Positions 26,774-39,136 of a stretch of DNA of 64,000 nt are shown here, piece by piece. The notes under the pieces are model-generated. The model was not told the origin of the DNA and did no database searches. It worked only from the letters and a program-made list of their open reading frames with translations. Within the stretch, counting starts at the first letter, position 1. Every line of letters starts with the position of its first letter. The translations under genes and the position numbers were made by a program. The stretch is from NCBI GenBank assembly GCA_033220425.1, contig CM065650.1, forward strand, positions 2,914,001 to 2,978,000. Direction: 5' to 3'. This DNA is from Lepraria neglecta (taxonomy: Eukaryota > Ascomycota > Lecanoromycetes > Lecanorales > Stereocaulaceae).

Positions 26774-28005
26774 GCACGGAATGTTGAGCTATCAATTTGG
26801 AAAATTTTGCGACCAATTTCAGTACTACAGTATAATGGAGGAAATCATATCGTATTTTGCGCCACCAACCTCTTAGTCGATGATCGTGAAAACCAAAACT
26901 CCGATAATGTGATTCTGTAGCGGCAGGTTCCCAGCTTTAAGTTGATGTGCTTCTTGGCAGGCTATTGGGCGCCAAAGGTGTGGTTCAAAAACACGCGCTA
27001 GTGAGGTATTTTGCTAGCGTGAAAATGTGGCCAAAGTCCAGATTTTCAACACAATTCCAGGAAGCATTTCAATCGCACACGAATGTTCCGACAAACTGTT
27101 CGCTATCTTTCGCTGTTCAGGCAAAGCTCTATCATTGTGAGTTGAGTCCTTGGGATCAGAAAATGCGCCAAGAATTAGGGTATAATACTTATCGCAACCA
27201 CGCAAGAACGCGGGTAAGTCATCCGTCTTTGAGCTATCAACAGGAGTGCTTTCGGAGAGCCGAGGCCCTATTTCCTAGTTCTACCTTAGAACGACAAATA
27301 ACGTAGACATCCTTCGTACGATCACGTTAATATGGTAGACAAGACAGTGTTACCTTTCCTCATGCAAAAAATGAGGCCTCAAGATTCGAAAATCGAATGG
27401 ATGGACGTATCTCCCTTGGGGATTATCGCAAACTCTTTCACAAGAGGGCGCAATCTTCGGGCTTTTCACAGCCTATTACAGTGGGTCCAGGAGCTTCATT
27501 CGGAAGCGCTAGTTATGTATAAGCGCGCGGACGGGGAGATGGGACCTATGGGAAAAGACGCCTGCAAAAGGCCGCCTTATGAACGATCAGGCTGAGCTCG
27601 TGCTATCCGAAATTGCTCCAAATCCCAACTACTATCCGGGCACGGAGATGGAATTGGTACTATCTGCTTAGTGTAGATAGATACCCCTTAGGAAAAATCT
27701 GACAAAAGTGCACGACTTTAGCACAGCCAGCAGCTAGATTTATTTATCCAACAAAGCCAGATCAAGCAGCAGTCAACTATGTCCCGTCCGCGACGCCAAT
27801 ACAATATGCGTGGTCAATAGATTGAACCCAGGTATCGAAGCTCCTACCAGAGAGACTTCGACGAAAACGGCAATAGCATCGATGGATACGATTGTAATGG
27901 TAGAAGGATCGGTAGGAAGACGTATCGGAGGAACTTGATGAATCTAGTAAGATGCGTGATGGACAATTGGCTTAGGATCACCAGTCTAATTAAGATCATG
28001 AAGAT
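26774..28005. other. Short unassigned open frames
   Basis: Open frames at 26947-27306 (119 residues, with LYHCELSPWDQKMRQELGY) and 27332-27595 (87 residues, with KIEWMDVSPLGIIANSF) look somewhat protein-like but have no family I know and do not join in an obvious way. A further frame from 27780 (MSRPRRQYNMRGQ) stops at a TAG and then continues openly; it may be the first part of the decayed gene that follows. Confidence 0.3.
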
Positions 28006-29050
28006 ATGAGCCGCTGCGCACAGCCTGTTCGACGGACCCTACGATACCCCAATTCATCAAACAGTCGTGACAGCTCCATGGCCGAGAGTCAACTTCGACG
28101 TCGCAGAAGTTCCAGAGTCGATGACCGGTATATTTCGACTAGGCCTTGTAAATGCCAATCCTACAAAGACGCCAAGCGATGCCGTTCAGTCCACTGCCCA
28201 TGGAACATTTCTGGTACCTATGGCGGTCGTGATTATCACGGTAGCTTCAAAATCACCAATGGTGGTGTTTTACCATCCTTCAGCCCACGTGAAGGTGTAC
28301 CGCCAACTTCAGGAAGCACCAAGACCACGGTCTCGGAGTTGGCAGAAGGATCAAAGAACGCAACGCCTGATGGGGAAGACTGCGCCAAGAGTGAAAGCGC
28401 CGCCACCACCGCGTATCATCAAACTACAAACGGCACTGCTGTGGCTAGAACAGAGCAAAGTCTCACACCGAAGGAGCTCCATTTCCCCAAGATGAAGGGC
28501 CAGCATTTGGCCGAGACGGTCTAGCAAGGACCAGCACCTCCTCCTCTAGAAGGTTGGAATCCCGGTAGTGTTGAGGACTCTGCAAATACCTCAGTCGAAA
28601 ACAGAATCCCGCATAGTCAAGGAGTGGCCAGGTCTAATTCTTATTCAATTGCCGTGCATGAAGCAGAGCATTCCCACATTGAGATCCTCTCACCTTTACC
28701 CAACACTTATCCTCTTCATGCTACCGGGACGGATACAAGCTCAACTTTAGCTCTCCAAATCGAGCCACTACGTACTAGCCTACTTGCCACCTCCAGCCTT
28801 GTCCAGCATAGAGACGACTCCGCCGCAAAATTTATACGCAGGCATCGGAGAAAAATTCGCCCATGTTACATCCTTATCGCTTTGGGCGTACTCAGCATTG
28901 TTGGAAGTCTTACACCAGCGCTGTGGCGATCGATAGACTGAGACGACCTATCTGGAGGCTTTACACTTGCACAGTATATCCTTGGTGTCGGCGTTTTTGT
29001 CGTTGGACCTATGGTCGCCATTCATAGCAAGACATGTACTTGTTGGCAAT
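28006..29050 (+). pseudogene. Two-helix membrane protein gene with in-frame stops
   Basis: One reading frame runs from 28006 to 29050 and is interrupted only by TAG at 28522-28524 and TGA at 28939-28941. It encodes a basic, Ser/Arg-rich N-terminus, a short Cys-containing segment (CKCQSYKDAKRC), a long polar region, and then two hydrophobic segments: CYILIALGVLSIVGSLTPAL before the TGA and QYILGVGVFVVGPMVAI after it. Open coding character continues across both stops, which indicates a recently disabled gene rather than chance ORFs. The family is not recognised. An upstream exon around 27780-27950 is possible. Confidence 0.45.
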
Positions 29051-30950
29051 GATCCGTGAGAGGGAAACTTTATCGCGAATTTAAGTGCATTGGCTGTCTA
29101 CCAAAAAAAGTCCGTTCTTAGATCTACAGTTTGAATGTTGAAGATTTTGAGTGACGTTGAATGTCACTTTTATTAGTGATTATGCGCTCACAGACCTAAG
29201 CAGAGAATAGCCATGGTACATCTTTCAAGACATATCTGTCAAATCGCCTCTTGTTCTAGAAGTATATTTAAATTTCAGTAAGTAGAGGCTTCGGCTCCAT
29301 GCTCTTTCGTCAGAGCAGCGCTATAGTTGTAGGTGAAAATAATTTGAAAATTAAATGTGTTGTCTGTACTGCGCATGCGTCATTCCCCACGTTCAAATTC
29401 TATCTCGCATCTTTCGGTCAATCTAAAGAGGCATGTAATATTTCCGGCCGCTTACTTATACGTCTTCTCGCTTCTTCGGTGGGCCTATCTTCCAGCCTTA
29501 TATTTCGCTATCTTCCTTCTATTACTCGTCGATGTCTTGTCGCCTTCCAATTGTGCCTATATTCCAACCATCGAGTTGGGCTTGGACTGGTCCGATTGGA
29601 TGCCAGGTGCCATTGGCATGTCTGCTAACCGAATTCTTTGCTTAATAGAGATGGCTGTCAGCTTTGCGATTTCAACGAGTCGTGATATTTGCATAGCTTA
29701 CTAAGCTCGGTGGGCAAAGCTTGAGCGGTCAAGACCAGAAGAAGCAGTGATCTCAGGCAGATAGCTGGATGCATCTTAAGTCTGTGGGATGGTGGCAGTG
29801 GTCTCAAGGATGGCTTTCGATGTGCTCCCGGGGGGGTTCGTGTTTTGGTTGGCTAATTCACAAAATATTTCTGATGTTTCGATAGTTGTATATCTTTGAA
29901 AAAGTACAAAGGATCATACGGACGAGTATAAGTAGTGCCTCCGACCTGAATCATCATCATCTCCTGGAGCACAAAGTTGTGTTTGAATCCTCGGCCACAG
30001 TTCCAGTACAGCTTCTTGAGAACAAAGCGAATTCCAAATAAGTGTTTCGCACTGCCCGTCGTATTGCTGACAGCGTTTCCAATGGTTTGGGCACTGTCAG
30101 GCGCATTCCACAGCTTGATGATATCAAGGCTACGCTAGATGCCACATCGGGGAGCAGGTGGCCTGCAACTACGTCAATCAAATCTCCCCATGAAGTAAGT
30201 TATTCGAGAAACCCAATCAAAGACCGAGTCTCGTATCTTCAAAACGTTCTAAAACTTCTCGCTTGCATTCGGGCTTCGGATAAGCCGCGAGTACGGCGTA
30301 CCGAGCATATGGACTGAGTAATAATTGGAACCCGTGCCTTGTTCATACCTCAATTGAGTAGTAGGGTGGTATGAAAAATGTGGAGTTGATGAGCAAGTTC
30401 AATCAAACTCAATGGCGATCGAAGGCTTTGCGAGCCCGTCTAAGCACCATTAATGCCAGAATCATCTTGAGAGATGGCACAGTAAAAGGTGTAGCTGGCT
30501 CATTGTAGGGGTCTTCCAACTGATTGAATCAGCTTCGAGCCAATTTGCGGTCTGAGGTGGTCTAAGGACTTTGCTTCGGGAGTTCCGATGCCATCATAGG
30601 GCATATACAGCATCGTAAACGGGAGAGACCGCGGCGTAGACATTGATGGACACCCTTTCGTAAAATAAATCAGCGATAAAAGGAGCCGTGAACTGAGCCC
30701 CAGGGGTGCCGTAGAAAGACCAAGAGGGGCTGTTTCACTGGTGAGCAGATGAGTCGGCCGCCGCTGGCATCAGTTGAACTGAGCATGTCCTCCAATCCAA
30801 TCCCTTTCCGTGCTCACATGTACTTCTCTTTCAATACTGGTCCTTTTAATAACAAAAGTCTCCCTCAGCGCTCCATTTCCATCACCCGAATTCTCGTTGC
30901 TTCTGAACCTCAGTCAAGATACGAATCGGTCCTCTGTCTTCTTCAAACAA
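29051..30950. other. Intergenic, low-confidence frames only
   Basis: Nearly 2 kb with no recognisable gene. A frame at 29357-29704 is hydrophobic but in AT-rich sequence and without family resemblance; another at 30042-30317 is unassigned. The start of the rhodopsin-domain remnant is placed at 30951, although its frame is open back to 30749. Confidence 0.35.
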
Positions 30951-32578
30951 TGGGTGAATCGCCCGGCAAGATGTACGCACATGCCACAATGTTGACAGTC
31001 CTAGCGATGGTGGCTATAATGCTACACTTCTATGCTAGGCTTATCACAAAGCAGAGACTCGAATGGGATGATTGTATGATTTTCCTAGCATTGGTAAGTG
31101 GAACTGCTGCTGGACTTCTTCGGTGTCAGAATGCTCAAATTCGCTCTGACTCTTCATTATTGGGATGGCGGTGTGCATGTTCGTTGGTAAGTCGGACCTG
31201 AGGCGGTGCTTTTGGGATGATGGTCTGATACATTTGAAACAGGATCCTCTCTAGGAGATCTTGGACGTCATACGCAAATCGGACCTGATGGCATGCCGGT
31301 TCTCACTCATCGCAGGGAGATCTTTTTGCAGGCAAGAGCCGAGTGTGTTCTTTGAGCATGTAAGTGAGTAAATGATGTGATTTAGATCAGCTTTGCCTCG
31401 CAGCTGACCAAGACGTTGACCTTCGGATTCACCAAAATAGCTGTGCTTCTATTCTATAATTGGTATGTTTCTAATTCCCTGGCCCTTGCAACTGTAAAAC
31501 TGACAATTCCCGCTAGGATCTTCAGCGGTGGGAAGTTCACATTCGTAGCCTATGGTATAATTACACAGATGATGGGATGGACTATTGCTTTCTTCTTTGC
31601 GAACTTGTTTCAATGCATGCCGATCTGGGAAAATTGGGTTGGCTGGGGTGGAACGGTCGAAACGAGCATTAATACGGTAGACATGTACCCTGCACAGGCG
31701 TACTCAGATGTGGTCACAGATGGTGGGGATTCCATATTCTCTGCCCATGACGTAAATGCACTGACTAAAGTGGGCCAGTGATGACCCTCTCGTTACCGAT
31801 TCCAAGAGTAGGTTGCTGTCGATGCACCTTGATCGTTGCCGCTGATCGTGAGGTCAGATATGGATGCTTCAAATGCCGACGAAACATAAAAGTCGCCGTG
31901 AGTGGGATCTTTCTTCTAGGAACATTGTGAGAGAGAGCCATTTTCCAGCACATTAGAACACGTCGAGATGCTAATAAAATCAGGGTTGTCGGAGCAGGTA
32001 TTGCAAAAGTGGTAGTCTTCCATGAGGTTGCTGTTGGTATGAGTCCGATGTCAGTAGCGTCATTGCACTATGGCTGATTATGATCAAGAAACGATGACAG
32101 ATGACTTGGACTTGACGTGTAAGTCATTACAACGAGCACCCTAGACTGGCTTTCGCTGACCACACTCTGGCAGACATGCTTACTCCAACTTTATATCGGC
32201 CAATGGTCGAATCATCGCTGGGAGTCGTCGGCGCGTGTCTGCCATTGATGCGCCCCTTGTTCCACGAAATCTCTCCAGGAAGGTTCATCCGGAGCCTCCG
32301 CAGCATCTTGAATGTCCCATCATTCCGCAGCAATCAGTCTAGCAAGTTGTCGAATGTAGAAACGTCTGCGGAGGTTGGCTCCGGTACGGCAGATCTTGCC
32401 TCAAGACATGTTGAATAAGTTCGGCGGTGGGACGATTAGTAAGTATTCTGACGAAAACTTGGGAATCAAACACACTGGCTATCAACACTGTGGTAGTGAC
32501 GGTGATTTTGAAGATGATGTCAAGGGTGTACCTATGAATAGGCTTGGGCGAAGACCTGGAACTGATAAAGTGGTCTGA
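30951..32578 (+). pseudogene. Second rhodopsin-domain membrane protein gene, decayed or mis-framed
   Basis: Family segments in order: LITKQRLEWDDCMIFLAL (end of helix 1 and the DD motif); a helix fragment readable as LFIIGMAVCMFVG; GDLGRHTQIGPDGMPVLTHR; TKTLTFGFTKIAVLLFYNW, then a clean intron (about 31463-31516) to FSGGKFTFVAYG; GWTIAFFFANLFQCMPIWENW; MYPAQAYSDVVTDG; the remnant of LQMPTKHK and VAVSGIFLLGTL in different frames; and RPMVESSLGVVGACLP near the end. A GC-AG intron (GCAAGA...TTTAG, about 31331-31385) may link two exons. At least two frame changes (near 31100 and 31885) cannot be explained by normal introns, so I call it a pseudogene. It belongs to a different subgroup from the copy at 22099. 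Confidence 0.6.
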
Positions 32579-34492
32579 GCATCGCCACGGACTTCATGTG
32601 GCAACTTGTGGGTTTCGCTAGGACAATCAGCAGAACCGAGATGACGTGCGTTGCGTCTAATTAGAGAGCAATAACGTCAACGCAAATTTGCGATAGTAGC
32701 CTAGAATCCAAATTTGGAAAGAATCTTAGCTGCACGATAGGAATGTGCACCTGCCTAAGCGTGCATATTCCAACTGAGACCTTGCAAAGTCGCGCCAGCG
32801 AATCTTCGCTTGCTAGGCTGCAATCGGGTCCTTCCCTTTCTACCAAGAGCGACCAATATTGCCCTATATTCTGCAAAGACTACCGGCTCAAATCTCGTTG
32901 GCTGATCTTCAGTTACACAAGAAGATAAGCAAGACACCGTCTTGTCCGCATCTGGTGCAACGAAGTATGGAATCGAGTAGCGTGCACGAGTTATGACATC
33001 GTATTTCTGGTTCGCAACGATACCTCGGGGTGGACGGATCACGCGGTGACTGGCGGAGGGGAAGAAATCTACAGCGTCAAAAATTCAGTGTTGATTAAGT
33101 CCCAGTCGGGGGAATAAGCACACCGTTGCTGAATCTTTGGAGCACATCTCCAACATTAAGAGCTAGAGCACCGGTGACTAGGCTAGCTAGTACTAATGAG
33201 CCGGGACAATTTAGATTTTCAAATTCTATACCACCGCAATCGTCCTAGAAGAGCATTGTAAACGTACTAAGCTGAGCTTTAGTATTGCCGAGTAAGACAG
33301 CAATTCAGATGAGATAGCAGCACGTAGCTCCAATCACAATGGGCCGGCATCCTGCAACCTGTTCTCGCTATGACTCCGCCGAAATAGGTGGATAGTGAAG
33401 AAGCCGAAGTTGGTTATTGTGGCCGCTATGCAGATCGAAGAGGTACTTCTTCTCAGCTTCGCTTAAGCTCAAACCAAGGGCTACTGCCTCCAGAACCCGA
33501 TGAGCTGCTTTGTGGAGTTCCCAGAAGGAATTCGTCATGAATGAACGGAAACCTGGCAGTACCTCTTCCGGGAGCCATATATTTTGCTGCTCTGAGTTCT
33601 CTTCGCTACCGATCTCATAGCTTTCCTAGTTACGATCAACCGAAAGCCGTTTCGGAATTCATTCAAGCTTACTTTGAAGTCTTTAATCTACCTTAACAAG
33701 TCCCCCGTCTGTTTCGTTTGCGTCCTTCCTCTCTACTTCTGCCTTAGAGTAGAACTTTTCTAGCCTAGAATGAGAATATACTTCAGAGTTTAGCCCTACG
33801 AAAATAATTGCAGTAAGAGAAAAACAGACCTCTATATGGCATAGGACCATCCCGATGTGGCGCATTCATCTTTTCCTCGTGAGGGAGACTGAACAATCTT
33901 TTTGACCTGTCGAATGCTTCTCATAGTAGTGCAAGGTCGACACCATGCCCTGTAAAATGCACAAAGCCAAGGTCATGGCAGGCCTTGTAGAGAGCTCGAG
34001 CAGACCCTAAGCGTGTGTCATTGTTGCCTTCGTGCCAAAAGCTGAGAGGTCCACCACGGGAATGGATTCTTGTTCTGCCATGTCAGTTGTACGATTTCAG
34101 CACAGGCTGCAAGCAAGCATTCAAAAGATTGGCGAGGCTTGAATGTAGCTGGCTGGTGAAACTTTCAGATAGATTCGATAGTGATGCTTTGGTTTGGGCG
34201 AAACGGCTTCCTATGAAACCCTAGACATTGCGAAGGAAGGCGGGATAGGATAAGATTTTCGACGAATCAGCTTCCCAAGTTGCCATTCAGCTTATTATGG
34301 GTCATTGGGCCTTTCTGTGTATTGTTGATGCTCAATGAGTACGATCCTTGCGGCGAGCTAGTTTCGTGGCGGAAAATCAAATATTACAGACAGGACTTAC
34401 ATTGAGCTTGTCATATTATTAAGGGTCTCAATGTAGATAAGACGCTCGATAGTGTATATGTAAAACCAATGCTAACCGTATTATTACTCTAT
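32579..34492. other. Intergenic, nothing recognised
   Basis: About 1.9 kb without recognisable coding sequence. It forms the boundary between the decayed region to the left and the conserved gene block that begins at 34493. Confidence 0.4.
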
Positions 34493-35946
34493 CTATTGCC
34501 CATCCGCAATCGAATAAGTGTCTCCGCCATATGTCTCATTCAGGCTAACAGCCGTAACAACAGTCCCAGCCTGCATCCGTACCCACTAGCAAGAGTCAGC
34601 ATTTCCTCATCGAGACACACGCAGTTGAGACTTGTCTCCAGGAATAGCACCAACAGGGAAAATATGAAAGCAGAGAAGGCCTTACAGTGTCAACAATCAT
34701 ACCCCCGCTCTGATCAAACGACATTCGAATCTGCCGGACACCCCTATTCCAAACCCCATAGCCACCATAGCCCGAGTGCTTGCAAAAGCACAGAAACGGT
34801 CTATTTTGGCTACTTCCTCCCCCAACTCCGTAACCAGGCAATGTGCTGTTAGGCCAGCGTCCACACCAGCTGTCTCCGTGATCGTGTCCGGAGTAGATGG
34901 AATGCAGACCGGGCGTGTCGAGGAGCGCTTGCATGAAGGGTATGGCTTCGGAACCTGTGTTGGAGTAGCCTTGTTGGGCGAGGGGGACGTCTGCGTTGAG
35001 GCCGGGGTAGTTGGGACCGGATACGGTGGGGAAGGTCTGGGCTTGGAGATCGACGAATGCGAGGGTGGGTATGTGGACGAAGGCAAGGGAGGGGAGAGTG
35101 CCGTATTTGCTCTGGTGTGGGAGCAGTGAGCGAGCGATGTGATTGCGGAGGAAATCTACGAAATTGGAGAGATGTGTTCGGGGAAGGGAAGGAGATTGAG
35201 GCTGAGGGATTAAAACGTACCTGCATGTCAGCTTGGGCGGAACGATACCAGGAGACGGTGCCATTGGAGACGTAGTTATCAATGTTGTCAACATTTGCCG
35301 GAAGGCTCTGATACTCCGACCCACCGCGAGAGTCAAAGAACCACAATAAAGCAACAGGCTTCTGATTACTTGCTGTCGTGTCCGGAGGGAACACTGGAAG
35401 CACGTAGTTCGTGACACCATCCGTGCCAGCTGGACCGTGCTGTGTGTAGGCATTCGCATACTTCTTCTCCTCTGCATAAAGAGCCTCGCGACTCAGATTG
35501 TATTTGGAGTCATGATTCCCATACGTGCTGGCCCAACTGTATCCACCTTGGACAAGCGGCGCAACTATCTGATCCACGTATCCTGTCGAATTAAACGCGA
35601 AAGTGTTCTCTCCAGTGATGAGATCGCCGTTCAAAATGACGAAATCAGGCTGTTCCTGTGAGAGGACTTGACGCATCAGCGCGGCGGAATTCTTGTCTGC
35701 TGGGATGCCAAAAGTGCTTTCATTTTCACCGTAATGGAGATCTGAGAAGACTGCGATGTGGAACATGCCGTCTTCCGCAAGGGACAAGTCCGCCTTGCAG
35801 AGGAGTACAGAGGAGAACACGAACAGGAAGGCGAGGGTTGCTAACATAGCTACGAGGGAAAATAGCAAGCAAAACAATGATGAGGAAAGCCATCGTCGGC
35901 GTTGCTCTCTTTTCATCCACAAGTAAGTGACTGGTGGTGTGTTCAT
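34493..35946 (-). CDS. Membrane-anchored calcineurin-like metallophosphoesterase (DCR2/SIA1-like)
   Basis: Three exons (35946-35221, 35111-34686, 34585-34493) give 414 residues. A hydrophobic segment near residues 20-50 (SSLFCLLFSLVAMLATLAFL) acts as a signal anchor, putting the catalytic domain outside the cytosol or in the secretory lumen. The metal-binding motifs of the family are all present: FSDLHYGE, LNGDLITGEN, STYGNHDSKY, FVHIP and YSGHDHGDSWC. Potential N-glycosylation sites (NSTG, NLSR, NGTV, NSTL) fit a lumenal or secreted domain. Yeast relatives include Dcr2 and Sia1; the exact substrate here is unknown. The splice sites are standard, and the third exon (WVRMQAGTVVTAVS to TYSIADGQ) completes the last strand of the fold. 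Intact. Confidence 0.9.
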
Positions 35947-36788
35947 GTGTCGGCCTCCTGCTTGTTTTGATGCCGATGATCTTGACCTGCATAAAAATTA
36001 GACTAATGCATTGTCCCGAACCTACACACCCTACATTGTGGCCACTGATTCGCGACCCGTTTCAGTGGGTCTAGCATGTGGGTGATTGCAGGGCATTGGA
36101 TGGACCGCCTGTTCTCCTGAGAAAATGGAAAAATTCAGGTGGCTAGATGAAGATACAAGAGGTTTTGATGCGAAGTGGGGCAGAGTAAAGGTATATGACT
36201 CTAGCCCGGATCTGGATCTCTGACTTCTTGCATCATGCTTGCGTTAATTTCATCACTTGCTTGAAACAAATGACAGCAGAAGGCGACCACACGTTCATGT
36301 GGTGTTGCTTAGGCTGCCTCGGTGGTATGACCTTTTAGCGATGCACAACGATGGTGCGAAGCAGTGAAGGAAATTCTTTACGAAGAATGAAAGAAGTACA
36401 ATACGTTAGGTAAGAATTCGCCTGGTATGCCAATGTTCTAGGCGTGGCCTCTCGCTAAAGGTAGTACTAAGGTATGTAGGAACTCTGGGTTACCTCTAAA
36501 TGTCACTACGGCTTAGTAAGCTTTCCGAGGTAGTTATGGTATTTACTTGCAGAGCCCTTTACTCTTGCTCATTGCATGCTATCTATGAGGGTTCTGAAAA
36601 TGCTGTAATTCATTCATCTTTCACTACACCGTGTGCACCACAATAAATATCTGTAACCCTCATGACCTATGATACATCTATTAGGCCTAGGTACATGAAG
36701 TCTCCGCTGAAGACTCACGGCAACAATTTGCTGCCCCTTAGCCGTTGCATTGATGCTTCGTCACGACGTACCCTACACTGGGGAACAC
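35947..36788. other. Intergenic between two minus-strand genes
   Basis: About 840 bases holding the promoter of the phosphoesterase gene and the 3' region of the zinc-transporter gene. No gene recognised. Confidence 0.4.
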
Positions 36789-38642
36789 TCATGACCAGGA
36801 GATCCTATTGCATAACGATTAGCATCATTTATCGAGTGAAAGAGTATTTCTGGGCTGGAGACTTACGCCAGCATGATGCCTGCTCCAAAAGCCATAGCGA
36901 TAAACTGTATCAAAGTATTCCTCAACTCCTGCCTCTTATTCGGGCCTGTCTGCAGCAGCTCCGGAATCACTGCCACAGTACCAACATACAGGAAAGTCCC
37001 AGCCGTGAAAGGCAGTAGCATATCACCCCACCCCAATCCGGTGCCTGCTAGGCCCTTGCTGGGCCCTTCGCCAAGCCCACTACTTGATCCCGACTTTCCA
37101 AATTCTTGAACAGCAATGCCTATGCAAGTGCCCAAGAAAGCTCCTACAGCGGTCACGAACTGTGCTCCCATAGCTCTTCGCTTGGAGAATCCGGATTGGA
37201 TTAGTAGAGCGAAGTCCCCGACTTCGTGAGGAATCTCGTGAAAGAAAACAGCCATTGCTGTGGTCGCGCCGAGAGTAGGTGAGGCGTAGAATGAAGATGA
37301 CATCGCTAGGCCATCAGTAATATTGTGGGTGAAGTCTGCTATCAAATTGAGATAGGCGGAAAGACGGATGGATGTTGAGGGCTCGTCTTTAGCAGCTTGT
37401 GGAGCAGCAGTCTTAGATGAGGGTATGCTGAGAGCCTTCTCATCCTTTTCTTGAGCCGGGCGCCGAGGCCTGACGCCTTTAATAATGAATTTAGCTTTAG
37501 GTCCCTCAACGACTTGTGCACTTGCTCCTTCAAAAACTTTGCTCGCGCTTTGAATGAAATCCTTGGCTTCCAGGAGCGGGTACTGAGAACCGTGAAATGC
37601 AGTTTCATAGGCCTTCCAGAGCGCAATCTGCATTACTCCGCAGTCAGGATCTGCTTCGAGGTTTTCTTCGAGCCACCGGTGAGCGCGACCGGGCTCCTTC
37701 TGTGTCCAGGATTTTTGGAGGATAGCAGGTTTCAAATTTAACAGGCTAGCATCACTGAATATGGTTCCAGAGCCGCTCCCTGGCTTGCGAGCCTTTAAAC
37801 TTCCATTCTGGGCCGTATTTGCGCCGCTCGCGCTTGCACTCGAGGGTGTAGTGTCCCTCTCTGCCTTTCCTTCGTCCTTGTGACTATGGCTATGGTCGTG
37901 TCCGCCTTCTCCCCCAGTCGCTATCCGCAGTCCTTTGTCCATGGCGACAAAAGTCACGAATCCGACCATGATAGCAACGCCCAAAAGGAGGTTCTTGTTG
38001 GGCTCGACGAGGACGAAACGTGCATGATCTGGTTCTGCTTCGCCGAGGAAGATCTCGGGTAGGAGATGGAAGAGTACGTCTCCGAGTAGACCGCCAACGG
38101 CGAAAGCGACCATGACAGAGAGGGATGAAGGATCGATATTTGGAGGACATAGCGCCAGTAGGAAGTCTAGCAAAGGTCTTAGCTTGTAGATCCATTGACT
38201 TTCGAAGGACAGCACTGACTGGGTGGGCCGGAGATATAGAGGGTCGCGAGAAGTGCATTGACCGCGGGACCTGGTAGACCTGCAAATGGAGTACCCGGGA
38301 ATAACTTCTCGAATACCTGAGAGGTGTAGGTAGAGACTTGGGGGCTCGTTGCGCGTTTATGGAGGTTGAGCTCTTGCACAATTGGGCATTGCTTGTTGCA
38401 GTCAGCCTCTATACCGATTTCGATACGTCGGCAACAAATTTTGGGGTAGTGAATGGATGGTGTATACTAACCTGGAGCGCGTCATCAATCTCTGGTACAC
38501 TCAATTGCCCAATCTTTTTTGAAAGCAAAGGCTCTGCAAAGGAGGTACAGGCAATAACAGCTACTATAGCAGTGAAAAGCCATGGCCGCCAATGTAGGAT
38601 AGAAGCTTTCGCCATTCTGGGGAGCTGGTAAAGCGCAATCAT
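36789..38642 (-). CDS. ZIP7/Yke4-type zinc transporter with an RFX-like insert
   Basis: Four exons (38642-38472, 38391-38220, 38166-36867, 36804-36789), all GT-AG and in phase, give 552 residues. The second ATG (38615) is also a possible start, before the signal-like hydrophobic segment. Family marks: GPPNFLLALCPPNIDP, a His-rich loop (HDHSHSHKDEG, about 203-213), HNITDGLA (395-402) in helix 4 and HEIPHEVGDF (424-433) in helix 5, which form the metal site. ZIP7-type proteins move zinc from the ER or Golgi to the cytosol. Unusually, the loop between the His-rich part and helix 4 carries about 85 extra residues (roughly 265-348: HRWLEENLEAD, MQIALWKAYETAF, AKDFIQSASKVFEG, KFIIKGVRPR) that resemble the RFX-type module of Rsc9. 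The last exon is only 16 bases (ISWS and stop), supported by a GCTAATC branch site and CAATAG acceptor. Confidence 0.9.
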
Positions 38643-39136
38643 ATACGTTATGCATGAGTCTCATTCGGAAACAGGGGTCAAGGCTTGCCAAGATACGCTA
38701 GTAGCTACAGTACATTTACATTCTGTTGGCTTTGTCTGAACAACAGACATGAATGAAGTCCACCATATGCTAGTCAATCTGAAAGCGGCTTGAAGGATGC
38801 AATTGTCTAACTATCTGATTTCACGTTTCTAAAGTAAGCTCGCTCATAATCAAACCATCATAAGTCTGCGCCTGAGCTTCGGAGTGATACATGGAGTATA
38901 GCACCCAGCTTTCAGGTAAACGTTGCATGCACTTCCGACCTGGTAACATAGCCAACTGCTTGTGGTAGACTTGGCAAGAGAGATATCACTTCTGGCTAGA
39001 AAGTGTAGTGCAGGGATATGCTCAGGCAATAAGTCTTTAGTGCGCAACGGCACCATCATGTTTATCATTACGAGCTTTAGATACAGCTTATGATCTATGA
39101 GCCCCAATATTAAACGTTCCTAAGGCACAAAGGGAT
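38643..39136. other. Intergenic
   Basis: About 500 bases containing the zinc-transporter promoter. No gene or repeat recognised. Confidence 0.4.

Noticed and set aside
22099-32578. Idea of one large tandem duplication (unknown gene plus rhodopsin-domain gene, twice)
   Set aside because: The order fits, but the two rhodopsin-domain genes belong to different subgroups and the spacers do not match, so only the unknown gene pair is accepted as paralogous.
34776-35129. Gly/Val-rich plus-strand frame
   Set aside because: Antisense to the phosphoesterase exons that contain the catalytic motifs.
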